Below are positions 17,378 to 26,036 of a stretch of DNA of 64,000 bases, one piece after another. The DNA is from JAJCYL01 sp040222875 (GTDB lineage: Bacteria; Bacteroidota; Bacteroidia; Cytophagales; Cyclobacteriaceae), in contig JAVKCG010000004.1 of assembly GCA_040222875.1 (NCBI GenBank), forward strand, positions 124,001-188,000. The letters run 5' to 3'. The position numbers and the translations under genes are program-made. How positions within the stretch are numbered: position 1 is the stretch's first letter; every line of letters begins with the position of its first letter. The notes under the pieces are model-generated. The model was not told the origin of the DNA. It ran no database searches and worked only from the letters and a program-made list of their open reading frames with translations.

Positions 17378-18108
17378 AATTCATTAAATCTTTACAATTA
17401 AAAAAATACAGGAAAGCCAGTAGGTCATTTGTTGTTGAAGGTGCAAAAAACTTATTAGAACTGAGCGCATCTAATATAGAAGTGCAAAAATTGTTCCTTA
17501 CGGAGGAATTCTTTCAAAACCACCCTGTTTTTAAAAAGTATATGGGAGTTGTTGAGTTTGCTGCAGAGTTGAATTTAATCAAATGTGGAAGTTTTACGAC
17601 AAACAATGCAGGAATTGCAATTTGCGAAATACCTCAACTAAAGAGCATTGACTTCAACATTCAGGACCACTTTTTAGCGATTGATAATGTGCGGGACCCA
17701 GGCAATCTCGGAACAATCATCAGAATAGCCGATTGGTATGGCATGCCGCAAATTATCTGCTCTGAATCAACTGCTGATTGCTATAATCCGAAAGTCATCA
17801 ATTCAACTATGGGTTCATTTTGCAGGGTGCAATGCCATTATGTTGATCTTGAGCAATTCATCATAGATTCAAACCTCCCAGTAATTGGAGCGGGATTGAA
17901 CGGAGCTAACCTTCACCACTATAAGTTTCCGGAAAAAAGCGTTATTGTTATGGGAAATGAATCATCGGGTATTTCTAAATCAATTGAGCAATTGATTACT
18001 GAAGAAGTAACAATTCCCGGAGCTGGTAAGGCTGAATCCCTTAATGTATCCACCGCAACTGCTATCTTTTGTGATCATTTGTTTAAACAAAAAAATCGGA
18101 ACTCTTAA
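17356..18108 (+). CDS. TrmH/SpoU-family RNA 2'-O-methyltransferase
   Basis: A 250-residue SPOUT methyltransferase that methylates ribose in rRNA or tRNA. An N-terminal substrate-binding domain begins MLSKSDSKFIKSLQLKKYRK. The knotted catalytic domain has motif 1 (DNVRDPGNLGTIIRIADW), motif 2 (VIVMGNESSGIS) and motif 3 (IPGAGKAESLNVSTATAI). The ATG at 17356 matches the family start and lies inside the 5' end of the divergent tamL. The exact target nucleotide cannot be told from sequence. Confidence 0.94.
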   Translation: MLSKSDSKFIKSLQLKKYRKASRSFVVEGAKNLLELSASNIEVQKLFLTEEFFQNHPVFKKYMGVVEFAAELNLIKCGSFTTNNAGIAICEIPQLKSIDFNIQDHFLAIDNVRDPGNLGTIIRIADWYGMPQIICSESTADCYNPKVINSTMGSFCRVQCHYVDLEQFIIDSNLPVIGAGLNGANLHHYKFPEKSVIVMGNESSGISKSIEQLITEEVTIPGAGKAESLNVSTATAIFCDHLFKQKNRNS

Positions 18109-18440
18109 GCTCCGATTACCAATCACCTGCTCACGTGGCAAAATCAATCACCACTCAAAACATGTCATTCACAAATGTTTTCAGAATACAATGTAAGTCA
18201 GTGCACTCAGTGACAGAATTGTAAAATATGCAATGGCTAAGCCCCGGATAACTTGATTAAATGGTTTTGAAAATCTCATAGCTAACTGATTTTAGAAGTT
18301 TTAATTGAATCAAATTAGGGGTCAAAATCAGCCAAAAACAAACCTAAAATTAAAATTAGGCGAATTTCTTACCCGACTTTAGGGTTAAACTTTATTTTTA
18401 CCAATTCCTAAATGTGAAGTTGACTTAACCAAATAATGTG
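18109..18440. other. Intergenic region with one possible micro-ORF
   Basis: A stretch of 332 bases after the methyltransferase gene. Apart from a 32-codon frame on the reverse strand (18181-18279) I see no gene, terminator or repeat. The last 100 bases are A/T-rich and probably hold the promoter of the DUF302 gene. Confidence 0.5.
18181..18279 (-). CDS. Possible 32-residue membrane peptide
   Basis: The frame encodes MRFSKPFNQVIRGLAIAY followed by a hydrophobic run to the end, with one predicted membrane helix from about residue 12 and a positively charged N-terminus. This fits a single-pass inner-membrane microprotein. There is no ribosome-binding site, which is normal in this phylum. It could be a chance frame; length and composition are the only support. 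Confidence 0.35.
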   Translation of the reverse strand: MRFSKPFNQVIRGLAIAYFTILSLSALTYIVF

Positions 18441-18896
18441 ATGAGATTAATAAGGGATTGTCTAATTACTTTTCTGCTGCTGAATTCTATCTCGCTTTTT
18501 GGGCAGGAAATGACTACCTATCTAAGTCCATTCGATGCAGCTCAAACTTTAGAAAAATTCAAGGGAGTTCTTGATGCTAAAGAGCTTAATTTGTTTGACG
18601 TAATAGACCATCAAATAAACGCCAAGAAGATTGGCGAAGAATTAAGGCCAACGTATGTTGTAATATTTGGGAACCCTGAAATTGGCACTCAGTGGATGAT
18701 GTGCGAACAAACTGTAGCGATCGACCTTCCGCTGAAGGTACTCATTTGGGAAGATGAAACCGGAGATGTGTTTTTAAGCTATACCAACCCCCACCTTATA
18801 GGCAAACGGCATCAGGTAAAAGGTTGCCCTGAAATTGGGGACAAAATCAACGCTGCTTTGGTTAGGATTATAAATGAAACAATCAGGGAAAGTTAG
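18441..18896 (+). CDS. Secreted DUF302 domain protein
   Basis: A 151-residue protein with a signal peptide (MRLIRDCLITFLLLNSISLFG) and a DUF302 domain. Recognisable segments are FDVIDHQINAKKIGEELRPTYVVIFGNPEIGT and ALPLKVLIWED-like IDLPLKVLIWEDETGDVFLSY. DUF302 proteins are small periplasmic or lipid-linked domains of unknown activity. The ATG at 18441 is preferred to an overlapping GTG at 18438. The last four bases overlap the convergent DUF2911 gene. Confidence 0.88.
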   Translation: MRLIRDCLITFLLLNSISLFGQEMTTYLSPFDAAQTLEKFKGVLDAKELNLFDVIDHQINAKKIGEELRPTYVVIFGNPEIGTQWMMCEQTVAIDLPLKVLIWEDETGDVFLSYTNPHLIGKRHQVKGCPEIGDKINAALVRIINETIRES

Positions 18897-19483
18897 CTTG
18901 CCGTAGCCGGTTCAATATTAGCTGTCCAGCTAACATTCTCCCATGCAAAACTCATCACTCCTTCAGGATTAACACTTAGTAGTAGCCGTTCTGTTACGCT
19001 TTCTTGCTTATTAGCGGCAACTGTCACCCTTAATATATCTTTCGATTGGTCATAATTGTATGCCCCCCACTGATCCGGTACATTATTAAAAATAATTGTC
19101 CATTCGCTCTCACCGGGTATCGAAAACAAAGCATACTGCCCAGCGGGTAAAATCTCACCATTTATTTTTATATCAGCATCATTGGTGAATACAGTCGCTT
19201 CATTAGCTCCTGTTCTCCATACCTTACCGTAGGCTTCCAAATCCCCAAATATCTGTCGTCCCTTCACAGCTGGGGAGCTGTAGTCAATTGTGACATTAAC
19301 ACCTGAGATGTTGGCAGTTGTCGTTCTGGGTGGGCTTGGGCGTTGCGATTTGTCTTCTTCCTCCTCCTCTTCTACATATTCTTCAGAGGAATCGGAGACC
19401 TCAGTTTTGGTTGATTGTGGTCCGCATGAATATGCCATTGCAGATACAAAAATGAATGTCAAAAGCTTGCTGAGGTTATCCAT
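18893..19483 (-). CDS. DUF2911 lipoprotein
   Basis: A 196-residue lipoprotein: the signal MDNLSKLLTFIFVSAMAYSC has its lipid cysteine at 20. A very acidic linker (EEYVEEEEEEDKS) precedes a DUF2911 domain from about residue 60, with VTIDYSSPAVKGRQIFG, YGKVWRTGANEATVFTND and GQYALFSIPGESEWTIIFN. The function is unknown. The ATG at 19483 is chosen because it begins the signal peptide; an upstream extension to 19600 is not credible and would run into the neighbouring regulator gene. A second DUF2911 protein is at 50338-51180. Confidence 0.9.
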   Translation of the reverse strand: MDNLSKLLTFIFVSAMAYSCGPQSTKTEVSDSSEEYVEEEEEEDKSQRPSPPRTTTANISGVNVTIDYSSPAVKGRQIFGDLEAYGKVWRTGANEATVFTNDADIKINGEILPAGQYALFSIPGESEWTIIFNNVPDQWGAYNYDQSKDILRVTVAANKQESVTERLLLSVNPEGVMSFAWENVSWTANIEPATAS

Positions 19484-19577
19484 AAATTTGATTGAGTTAA
19501 TTGTTTTACAATCTACAAAAGTGTCATAAAACGACTTTAATGCAAAAAGGCAAAGTGTCCTATTGTTACTTTGACGT

Positions 19578-20417
19578 CTAAACAGGGGATGCAGTTTCAA
19601 ACCACTGCTTAAATTCTTTATTGCGATATCGGCTAATTACTATTTTCGGGTTCCCGTTATTGCTAGGCGTATTTAGCTGAACTTGAAGTTTTCTGTTCCG
19701 GTCTTTAAAAACCTGATGTATGGCGTTATGATGAACAAGATGTTGTCGGTTCAACTTAAAAAACCATTTACAACCGTATTGTTTTTCGACTTCTTCCAAT
19801 GAATTAAATTGAGTGATCAACTTATCCCCGCTCTTGAGAAATAGGGAAACTATTCCACCTGCTGAATGAAAATGACTGATCTCCTCAAACTTTACATTCA
19901 CAGTTTTAACGCCTGATTTTATTAGAATGGACTTGTTGATTTTTTGGTCATGTAATAATCTAAACGCCACAAGAAAAGCAAATTCAATTGTGATGATGCC
20001 CAAAATAACCATCATGTATTTCAGGAACCCAACAAGGTAAAATTTGTAACCGAAATAGCCCATATTGATGATAACATACAACAGGGTATATAATACTACG
20101 GTAAATATCCAATGCTTGGAAAAGGGGGAATAGAGATCCTTAAATTTCTTCTTTTCAGTTTCCCAAAACTCCTGAAAAGTACTTGGAACTATGACCCAAT
20201 TGGCCGAACATACTAAAAACCCAAAGAGAGAAGTAACCAAAAAATTCATTAATGGAAACTGATAACCACTTTGGAAGGGTAACATTCCATATGAAAAAAT
20301 ATGACACAAAATAAGTGCGAGAAATAATATCACGCCAGTTCTTACAAAATGGACAGGTAAGCTTAGCTGAAGCTTCTTAAGGTCTGTAATAGGAAATGTC
20401 TTTGCTGATAAATACAT
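19578..20417 (-). CDS. Membrane-bound LytTR-type transcriptional regulator
   Basis: A 279-residue protein with four hydrophobic helices in the first 165 residues and a C-terminal LytTR DNA-binding domain (about 175-270): VKFEEISHFHSAGGIVSLFLKSGDKLITQFNSLEEVEKQ, FFKLNRQHLVHHNAI. It has no receiver domain, so it likely senses a membrane or external signal directly. The ATG at 20417 is preferred to a TTG at 20432. The target is unknown; it is co-directional with the DUF2911 gene 94 bases downstream. Confidence 0.9.
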   Translation of the reverse strand: MYLSAKTFPITDLKKLQLSLPVHFVRTGVILFLALILCHIFSYGMLPFQSGYQFPLMNFLVTSLFGFLVCSANWVIVPSTFQEFWETEKKKFKDLYSPFSKHWIFTVVLYTLLYVIINMGYFGYKFYLVGFLKYMMVILGIITIEFAFLVAFRLLHDQKINKSILIKSGVKTVNVKFEEISHFHSAGGIVSLFLKSGDKLITQFNSLEEVEKQYGCKWFFKLNRQHLVHHNAIHQVFKDRNRKLQVQLNTPSNNGNPKIVISRYRNKEFKQWFETASPV

Positions 20418-20643
20418 CTTTACTGGATTCAAGGATGAGTTACGGCATTTTCATTTAATTGATATAATAAAATCAGCCAAAGGGGGGTTCGAACAATCAG
20501 TGGTACACTATTTTACCATAAATGGTCGCTTTTGTAGTCTTCCATTTATTACCAAACCAAACACCCTTTATCGATGTAGTTGTTAAACAACTCAACTCTC
20601 TGTCACCCACTACGATCTATCAGTCAAACAAAATATTTATCTG

Positions 20644-21075
20644 ATGAAACATTTATTTCTTGCTCTATCATTACTGAGTGGTTTTAGCTCCTTTTCACAA
20701 TCAGCCTTCGAACTTTTCGATCTTAAAGTGAATCACCATGCCACGCTGCGGAATGAGATACAAACCTTTTATAAGGATGTGTTGAAATGTGAACTTGTCA
20801 CACCAGATTCTAACGTTCCTCGAGATTATGTACAGTTCTCCAATGATCAGCGACTTAACATTATCTATTTTGATGATGACAATCAAATCCTGAGTGACGA
20901 TGACTTCATGAATAGTATATGGATTAAGATTAAGGTGGATGAATTCGTTAAAAGGCGGGAAGCTGTTTTGGGTTCAGGGGTGAAGATTATTGCTGATAAA
21001 CCCGACAAGGGTGAGCTATACTTTCAAGCCCCCGGCGGTCAGGTATATAGAATGGTTGACGTAAATAACACCTAA
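20644..21075 (+). CDS. Secreted VOC-superfamily (glyoxalase-like) protein
   Basis: A 143-residue exported protein with the signal MKHLFLALSLLSGFSSFSQS and one vicinal-oxygen-chelate domain. The segment IQTFYKDVLKCEL, then WIKIKVDEFVKRREAVLGSGVKI and a last strand YFQAPGGQVYRMVD, fits the two beta-alpha-beta modules. Only the fold can be assigned; export is unusual for glyoxalase-like proteins. It stands alone with its own upstream region. Confidence 0.8.
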   Translation: MKHLFLALSLLSGFSSFSQSAFELFDLKVNHHATLRNEIQTFYKDVLKCELVTPDSNVPRDYVQFSNDQRLNIIYFDDDNQILSDDDFMNSIWIKIKVDEFVKRREAVLGSGVKIIADKPDKGELYFQAPGGQVYRMVDVNNT

Positions 21076-21230
21076 ATAGTGTATCATCAATGAACGGCAA
21101 AGAGTTCATAAATGGTCAATTTAACTGAAGAACGATTTTTAATGCGTTGATAATCAATAGAATACATTTGAGGTATATTTTTTGATATCAGTGTCTACGG
21201 ACTTTTAGTATTAACCTAAATAATTATAAT

Positions 21231-21494
21231 ATGAGCGTCATCGGTATTGAAATCCCAAAGCTTGGTGAGGAACAGGAAATTGAAGTTGAGGTTAAGATAA
21301 ACGGGATAAAAAAGCAGTTTTATTATAGAGTCGAAATATTTTATTGGGAAGAATGCCCATACCCAACAGAAGATAGAGTAGAGTGTATCAAAAACTTGAT
21401 CAAGAACTACGATAATCAATGGGATTTGGCACATATAGGTGTGCCCAATGACGATTATATTCCAATAACTTTCAGGAAAAAGCGAAAAATCTAA
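21231..21494 (+). CDS. Small conserved-looking protein, unknown
   Basis: An 87-residue soluble protein I do not recognise. The N-terminal half is strand-rich with alternating charged residues (GEEQEIEVEVKINGIKKQFYYRVE); the middle has FYWEECPYPTEDRVECIKNLIKNY. It is followed by a strong terminator at 21517-21549, which supports it as a real single-gene transcript. Confidence 0.6.
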   Translation: MSVIGIEIPKLGEEQEIEVEVKINGIKKQFYYRVEIFYWEECPYPTEDRVECIKNLIKNYDNQWDLAHIGVPNDDYIPITFRKKRKI

Positions 21495-21516
21495 GAAATC
21501 ACAACCCGACAAATTG

Positions 21517-21549
21517 GCCCATTGATTATTAAAAATCAATGGGCTTTTT
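21517..21549 (+). terminator. Rho-independent terminator
   Basis: GCCCATTGATT (21517-21527) pairs perfectly with AATCAATGGGC (21534-21544) and is followed by TTTTT. It ends the transcript of the 87-residue gene. Its presence argues against starting the FKBP gene upstream of 21581. Confidence 0.85.
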
Positions 21550-21580
21550 ACTTTTGCCAGACTATCAAATCAAAAAATTG

Positions 21581-22249
21581 ATGACAAGGTACTTCCTCTC
21601 AATAATTATGGTTGCAGCATCTTCAATCGCGGCAATAGCGCAATGTGAAAAATGCGAAATGCTGGTTGACCAACGCTACCACTATTGTTATACCGATGAT
21701 GATTTTGATGGGATATGTGCCCAATTTGGGGTGAACCAACCAACTTTTGCCATTAAGTCAGGAAGAAAACCAAAAGATATTCCTGTAGGTAGCGAAACTG
21801 GAATTGAATACCTCGTCTCCATAGCTCAAAACAAAAAGTTAAAAATCAGCCCATACGAGATATTGTTCATTGAAAGAGCTCTGAAGGGTTGGGAAATTGA
21901 GCAAAGAAAATTCGGTCATACCTATACTCAAAGTGGTCTTGGGTATAGAATTCTCAATGAAGGGACAGGCGAAAAACCCGCAGATGGAGAAACGGTTAAT
22001 GTTCACTACAGCGGTTACCTCGAGGATGGAGAAAAATTCGACAGTTCCTATGATAGAAATAAACCATTTTCGTTCACCCTTGGTAAGGGCAATGTAATCG
22101 CTGGTTGGGAAGAGGGGATTGCCCTGCTCAATAAGGGTGCTAAAGCCATTTTAAGAATACCTCCAAATCTCGGTTATGGCACCAGAAAAGTTGGCTCCAT
22201 ACCAGCAAACTCGACATTATACTTCGAAATTGAGCTCCTGGCCGAATAG
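21581..22249 (+). CDS. Exported FKBP-type peptidyl-prolyl isomerase
   Basis: A 222-residue periplasmic proline isomerase. A signal peptide (MTRYFLSIIMVAASSIAAIAQ) leads into a cysteine-bearing N-terminal region (CEKCEMLVDQRYHYCY), a linker domain and a C-terminal FKBP domain (about 118-222). The FKBP core reads VNVHYSGYLEDGEKFDSSYDR, FTLGKGNVIAGWEEGI and KAILRIPPNLGYG. These keep the binding-pocket residues Tyr, Asp and Trp. The N-terminal region of about 95 residues is not one I recognise. The start is set after the upstream terminator. Confidence 0.9.
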   Translation: MTRYFLSIIMVAASSIAAIAQCEKCEMLVDQRYHYCYTDDDFDGICAQFGVNQPTFAIKSGRKPKDIPVGSETGIEYLVSIAQNKKLKISPYEILFIERALKGWEIEQRKFGHTYTQSGLGYRILNEGTGEKPADGETVNVHYSGYLEDGEKFDSSYDRNKPFSFTLGKGNVIAGWEEGIALLNKGAKAILRIPPNLGYGTRKVGSIPANSTLYFEIELLAE

Positions 22250-22292
22250 TCTTTCATCCTTGCCAATAAGCTGATATTCCAATCATTTTTTC

Positions 22293-22300
22293 TATCTTTG
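22293..22300 (+). promoter_or_regulatory. Promoter -7 element for rpsA
   Basis: TATCTTTG matches the Bacteroidota TAnnTTTG consensus and lies about 109 bases before the rpsA start, leaving a long leader that could carry control of S1 synthesis. No good -33 TTTG is placed 19 bases upstream. Confidence 0.55.
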
Positions 22301-22408
22301 CGCTCCCTTTCGAGTGAGAGGGCCCAATTGCGGGTAATGTCAAACTAAATCATGCAGTAAGATGGCTCTATTGCTGCATTGAATGCCTTGAGCCATTTAT
22401 TATTTATA

Positions 22409-24697
22409 ATGGAAAATCAAGAGGAAAAATTACAGGCTCAGGAAGAATTAACTGAAACTGTAAAGGAAGAAACCCCAACAGAAGAAAAAACAGAAACTGA
22501 AGCTACTACAACCGATGATGCAGCTGAAACCGATGCTGCTCCTGCGGAGAAACCTAAAGAAACCACCGAAGTTGTAGCGTCAGAGGAGCCAAAGGCAGAA
22601 ACGCCAGAAGCAGAAACACCAGAAGCGGCTGTTGAAGAAATAGAAAAGGAAGAAAAAGCCGATGCAGCAAAGAAAGAGGAAGCAAAAGCTGAAGCTCAAC
22701 CACCTGCTAAAGAAAAGCCCAAAAGTGAGCCAAAGAAACCATCATCAAATGGTAATGTTGGTGGAGATTTTGATTGGGATGACCTTGCTGACAAAGGTTT
22801 TGGAGATCAATATGATGATAAGGAGAAGAAAGAGTTAGAGGATTTATATGGTGGCACTATCAATGAAATCACCGAAAAAGAGGTAATTAAAGGAACCGTT
22901 GTTGGTATTACTGATAGGGACGTTATACTTAATATTGGCTTCAAATCTGACGGTTTAGTTTCAGCCTCTGAATTCAGAGATGTACCTGACCTTAAAATTG
23001 GTGACGAAGTAGAAGTATACGTTGAGGAGCAGGAGAATGTGAATGGTCAGCTTGTCCTCTCTCGAAGAAAAGCCAAGATTGTAAATGCTTGGGAGAAAAT
23101 CCAAGACTCGCATGACAAAGATTCTGTAATTGATGGATTCGTAAAGCGTAGAACCAAAGGCGGTCTTATTGTTGATATTTTCGGAATTGAAGCATTCCTT
23201 CCAGGATCTCAAATTGACGTTAAGCCAATCAGGGATTTTGACGTTTTCGTGAATAAGAAAATGGAAGTTAAGGTTGTCAAAATCAACTATACTAACGACA
23301 ACGTTGTAGTTTCCCACAAAGTACTAATCGAGAAAGACCTCGAGGCTCAGAAAACCGAAATCCTGAATAACCTTGAAAAAGGCCAGGTATTGGAAGGTGT
23401 AATCAAGAACATGACGAACTTCGGTGTCTTTATTGACCTTGGGGGCGTTGATGGGCTATTGCACATCACTGATATTTCATGGGGAAGAATCAATCACCCA
23501 GAAGAAGTTCTTAACCTTGATGATAAAGTCAATGTTGTTGTACTTGACTTTGATGATGACAAGAAGAGAATCTCTCTTGGAATGAAGCAGCTTACTGAGC
23601 ATCCTTGGGATTCCCTGGATGCGAAAGTAGAGGTTGGCTCTAAGGTGAAAGGTAAAATTGTGAATGTTGCAGATTACGGTGCATTCCTCGAAATAAAACC
23701 TGGTGTCGAAGGGCTAATTCACGTTTCAGAAATGTCATGGTCGCAGCACCTTAGAAACCCTGCGGATTTTGTAAGTGTTGGTGATGATTGTGAGGCGGTT
23801 GTTCTCACTATCGACAGGGAAGAGCGCAAAATGTCATTAGGCATTAAGCAACTCACTGAAGACCCTTGGACCAAGAATGACATGATTTCCAAATACGCTG
23901 TTGGCACTGATCATTCTGGAGTAGTAAGAAACCTTACAAACTTTGGCCTATTCTTAGAACTTGAAGAGGGCATTGATGGTTTGGTTCACGTTTCTGATTT
24001 ATCATGGACTAAAAAGATCAAGCATCCTTCTGAATTTGTAAAGGTTGGAGATGAGCTTCAGGTGCGGGTATTAGAATTAGATGTAGAAAACCGCCGGTTG
24101 GCGCTTGGTCACAAGCAGTTAGAAGAAAACCCCTGGGAAACTTTCGAATCGGTGTTTGAGCAAGGCTCACTACACAAATGCACCATTATCAGCAAAACAG
24201 ATAAGGTTGCCATTCTTGAGCTTCCATATGGAATTGAGGGCACTTCGTCACTTCGTAATTTGAAGAAAGAAGATGGCACTATGGCAGATGTAGGTGAAAC
24301 ATTAGAGTTTAAGGTGATCGATTTCGCCAAAGATGATAAGCGAATCACGTTGTCTCACAGCCATGTTCATTCAACTCCGAAAGAAGAACCGAAGCAAAAG
24401 AAAACTTCCAGGCCTTCAAAAACCCTTGACAAGATCAACAAAGATGTTGAGAAATCAACCCTTGGTGATATAGCAGCGCTATCTGAATTAAAAACTCAAA
24501 TGGAAGATGCTTCTGACAAGGCGAAGAAGGATGATAAAGCCAAGAAAGAGACGAAAGCTGATAAAGCGGAAGCTGTGAAAGAAGCCCCTAAAGCTGAAAC
24601 CAAGAAAAAGGTTGCTGCTAAGAAAACGGCCAAAAAGAAGGAGGAAAAAGAGGACAGTGGAGAGGCCAAAGAGTCTAAAACCAAAGAAAGCGAATAA
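22409..24697 (+). CDS. rpsA: 30S ribosomal protein S1
   Basis: A 762-residue S1 protein, which binds mRNA on the small ribosomal subunit. An acidic, Glu/Ala-rich extension of about 110 residues comes first. Six S1 (OB-fold) domains follow. Domains 3-5 are the most typical, with the repeated pattern NFGVFIDLGGVDGLLHITD, DYGAFLEIKPGVEGLIHVSE and NFGLFLELEEGIDGLVHVSD. A Lys/Ala/Glu-rich tail ends the protein. The long tails are usual in Bacteroidota. The ATG at 22409 (MENQEEKL) is chosen over 22379. Terminator and tRNA-Cys follow. Confidence 0.97.
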   Translation: MENQEEKLQAQEELTETVKEETPTEEKTETEATTTDDAAETDAAPAEKPKETTEVVASEEPKAETPEAETPEAAVEEIEKEEKADAAKKEEAKAEAQPPAKEKPKSEPKKPSSNGNVGGDFDWDDLADKGFGDQYDDKEKKELEDLYGGTINEITEKEVIKGTVVGITDRDVILNIGFKSDGLVSASEFRDVPDLKIGDEVEVYVEEQENVNGQLVLSRRKAKIVNAWEKIQDSHDKDSVIDGFVKRRTKGGLIVDIFGIEAFLPGSQIDVKPIRDFDVFVNKKMEVKVVKINYTNDNVVVSHKVLIEKDLEAQKTEILNNLEKGQVLEGVIKNMTNFGVFIDLGGVDGLLHITDISWGRINHPEEVLNLDDKVNVVVLDFDDDKKRISLGMKQLTEHPWDSLDAKVEVGSKVKGKIVNVADYGAFLEIKPGVEGLIHVSEMSWSQHLRNPADFVSVGDDCEAVVLTIDREERKMSLGIKQLTEDPWTKNDMISKYAVGTDHSGVVRNLTNFGLFLELEEGIDGLVHVSDLSWTKKIKHPSEFVKVGDELQVRVLELDVENRRLALGHKQLEENPWETFESVFEQGSLHKCTIISKTDKVAILELPYGIEGTSSLRNLKKEDGTMADVGETLEFKVIDFAKDDKRITLSHSHVHSTPKEEPKQKKTSRPSKTLDKINKDVEKSTLGDIAALSELKTQMEDASDKAKKDDKAKKETKADKAEAVKEAPKAETKKKVAAKKTAKKKEEKEDSGEAKESKTKESE

Positions 24698-24704
24698 ACG
24701 TAGT

Positions 24705-24732
24705 ATGGGAGGGTTTGATCCCTCCCCTTTTT
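24705..24732 (+). terminator. Terminator after rpsA
   Basis: GGGAGGG (24707-24713) pairs with CCCTCCC (24720-24726) across a six-base loop, followed by a T-rich run. Confidence 0.85.
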
Positions 24733-24753
24733 TATTTCTTAAGCGAAATAAGA

Positions 24754-24761
24754 TAAGTTTG
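24754..24761 (+). promoter_or_regulatory. Promoter -7 element for tRNA-Cys
   Basis: TAAGTTTG matches TAnnTTTG and lies 13 bases before the tRNA, the right distance for transcription to begin just upstream of it. Confidence 0.6.
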
Positions 24762-24773
24762 TTCATCTAAAAA

Positions 24774-24844
24774 GGTCGTGTGGCCGAGTGGCTAGGCAGA
24801 GCTCTGCAAAAGCTCGTACAGCGGTTCGAATCCGCTCGCGACCT
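24774..24844 (+). tRNA. tRNA-Cys (GCA)
   Basis: A 71-base cloverleaf. The acceptor arm GGTCGTG pairs with CGCGACC, the anticodon loop CTGCAAA carries GCA at 24806-24808 and the T-loop reads GGTTCGAATCC. The discriminator base is T, as expected for cysteine tRNAs. CCA is not encoded. Confidence 0.96.
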
Positions 24845-24853
24845 CAACTTATC

Positions 24854-24886
24854 AGCCCTTGTGAGGCACACTTGCAAGGGCTTTTT
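24854..24886 (+). terminator. Terminator after tRNA-Cys
   Basis: AGCCCTTG (24854-24861) pairs with CAAGGGCT (24875-24882), followed by TTTT. Confidence 0.8.
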
Positions 24887-24912
24887 ACATAACCTTAGTT
24901 GCCGAATAAATT

Positions 24913-25443
24913 ATGAAAAAATTATCTGAAGCACTTGATATCGTACTATTACCGCGGTTAGTTCTAATTAAGGATTTAACATTTGAAGAAGGGTTTAAAG
25001 AAGACCCAACATTTGACACAGGTAAATTCATTGCTTATTCTGAAGATATCTTCGAACTAAGAAATCAAATACCCTCTCCAAAATACCCGGAAGGAAAAGA
25101 GCAACAGGAGCTTTATAAATTCAAGTTTGGCAACGATAATCCCGAATCAGCATACTATACAGATTTACCATCAGACCTTTTTGATGACAACCCTGATTCA
25201 AAAATTTTTGGAACGTCCTATACCATCGTTTGGTTGGTGCCTACTGATATCGACCAAACTGTGGCAAGTTTAGTTAAGCGAGTAAAAGAGGGGTATACCC
25301 AGGAAGAAACGGTTGAAACTTATATGGACCGTATGATTGTTTATCCTCCAGATTCACTAATAGACATGAAAGATCCTCGGGTTGAACTTGGTTTCATGTA
25401 CGCAGTTCAAGAGGAGTTCACAAAAAAGGTTGAAGGCGCTTAA
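24913..25443 (+). CDS. Unrecognised soluble protein
   Basis: A 176-residue acidic cytoplasmic protein without signal peptide or membrane helix; I do not recognise the family. It contains a central FGTSYTIVWLVPTDIDQTVASLVKRVKEGYTQEETVETYMDRM segment predicted strand then helices. It follows the tRNA-Cys terminator and converges with the plsC-like gene, sharing four bases at the stop codons. Its length and codon pattern look like a real gene. Confidence 0.65.
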   Translation: MKKLSEALDIVLLPRLVLIKDLTFEEGFKEDPTFDTGKFIAYSEDIFELRNQIPSPKYPEGKEQQELYKFKFGNDNPESAYYTDLPSDLFDDNPDSKIFGTSYTIVWLVPTDIDQTVASLVKRVKEGYTQEETVETYMDRMIVYPPDSLIDMKDPRVELGFMYAVQEEFTKKVEGA

Positions 25444-26000
25444 CTTATCCCAAGTTCTGGTTTCTGGCCGGTCACACCGGTGAAGTAATGCCAAATAAAC
25501 TCCATATCCGCTTCGGTGTTATCTGTCGGATAAAAAGGGTCTTGAATATCCACAACCTTCTTCTTGAAATCAAACCCAACCATTATAATTGGGATACCAG
25601 CCTTTTTTGCAATGTGGTAAAAGCCGGAGCGTAGTTTTTTCACTTTTTGTCTTGTCCCTTCCGGGGCAAGTGCTATGGCAAACTTTTCTTTTTCACTAAA
25701 AATACTGACTACGTTTTCCACGAGATTATTGTTTTTGGAGCGATCTACCGGATAGCCTCCAAGAAATTTCATAACCATTCCAAGAGGGAAGCGAAAGAGC
25801 TCTTTTTTACCAATAAATTTTACGTTTTCGATCCTTGCGATTGACCTGGCGGCCACACCCACAAAAAAATCCCAGGAACTGGTATGTGGAGCTACTATTA
25901 GTACATATTTCGGGATATTCTCTGGAGAATTGCCCTGCACTGACCAACCAGTCATTTTAAAAATAACCCCATATAACCATCTAAAGAACCCCTTTAGCAT
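25440..26000 (-). CDS. PlsC-type lysophospholipid acyltransferase
   Basis: A 186-residue acyltransferase that would add a second acyl chain to a lysophospholipid at the inner membrane. The catalytic HX4D motif reads APHTSSWD (His39, Asp44), and the substrate-binding motif is PEGTR at 113-117. A short N-terminal hydrophobic stretch probably anchors it. It is shorter than the 240-residue standard PlsC but matches the compact 1-acylglycerol-3-phosphate acyltransferase-like group. It is the last gene of an accA-patatin-plsC transcript, 36 bases after the patatin gene. Confidence 0.92.
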   Translation of the reverse strand: MLKGFFRWLYGVIFKMTGWSVQGNSPENIPKYVLIVAPHTSSWDFFVGVAARSIARIENVKFIGKKELFRFPLGMVMKFLGGYPVDRSKNNNLVENVVSIFSEKEKFAIALAPEGTRQKVKKLRSGFYHIAKKAGIPIIMVGFDFKKKVVDIQDPFYPTDNTEADMEFIWHYFTGVTGQKPELGIS

Positions 26001-26036
26001 GTAAGCAAATCTAACAGCTTCACCGGATTACCCAAG

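Noticed and set aside
21539..21580. An upstream start for the FKBP gene at 21539
   Set aside because: It lies within the terminator of the previous gene; the signal peptide begins at 21581.
24488..24766. Reverse-strand frames opposite the C-terminal tail of S1
   Set aside because: The Lys/Glu/Ala-rich tail produces Phe/Leu/Ser-rich open frames on the other strand; they are composition artefacts.
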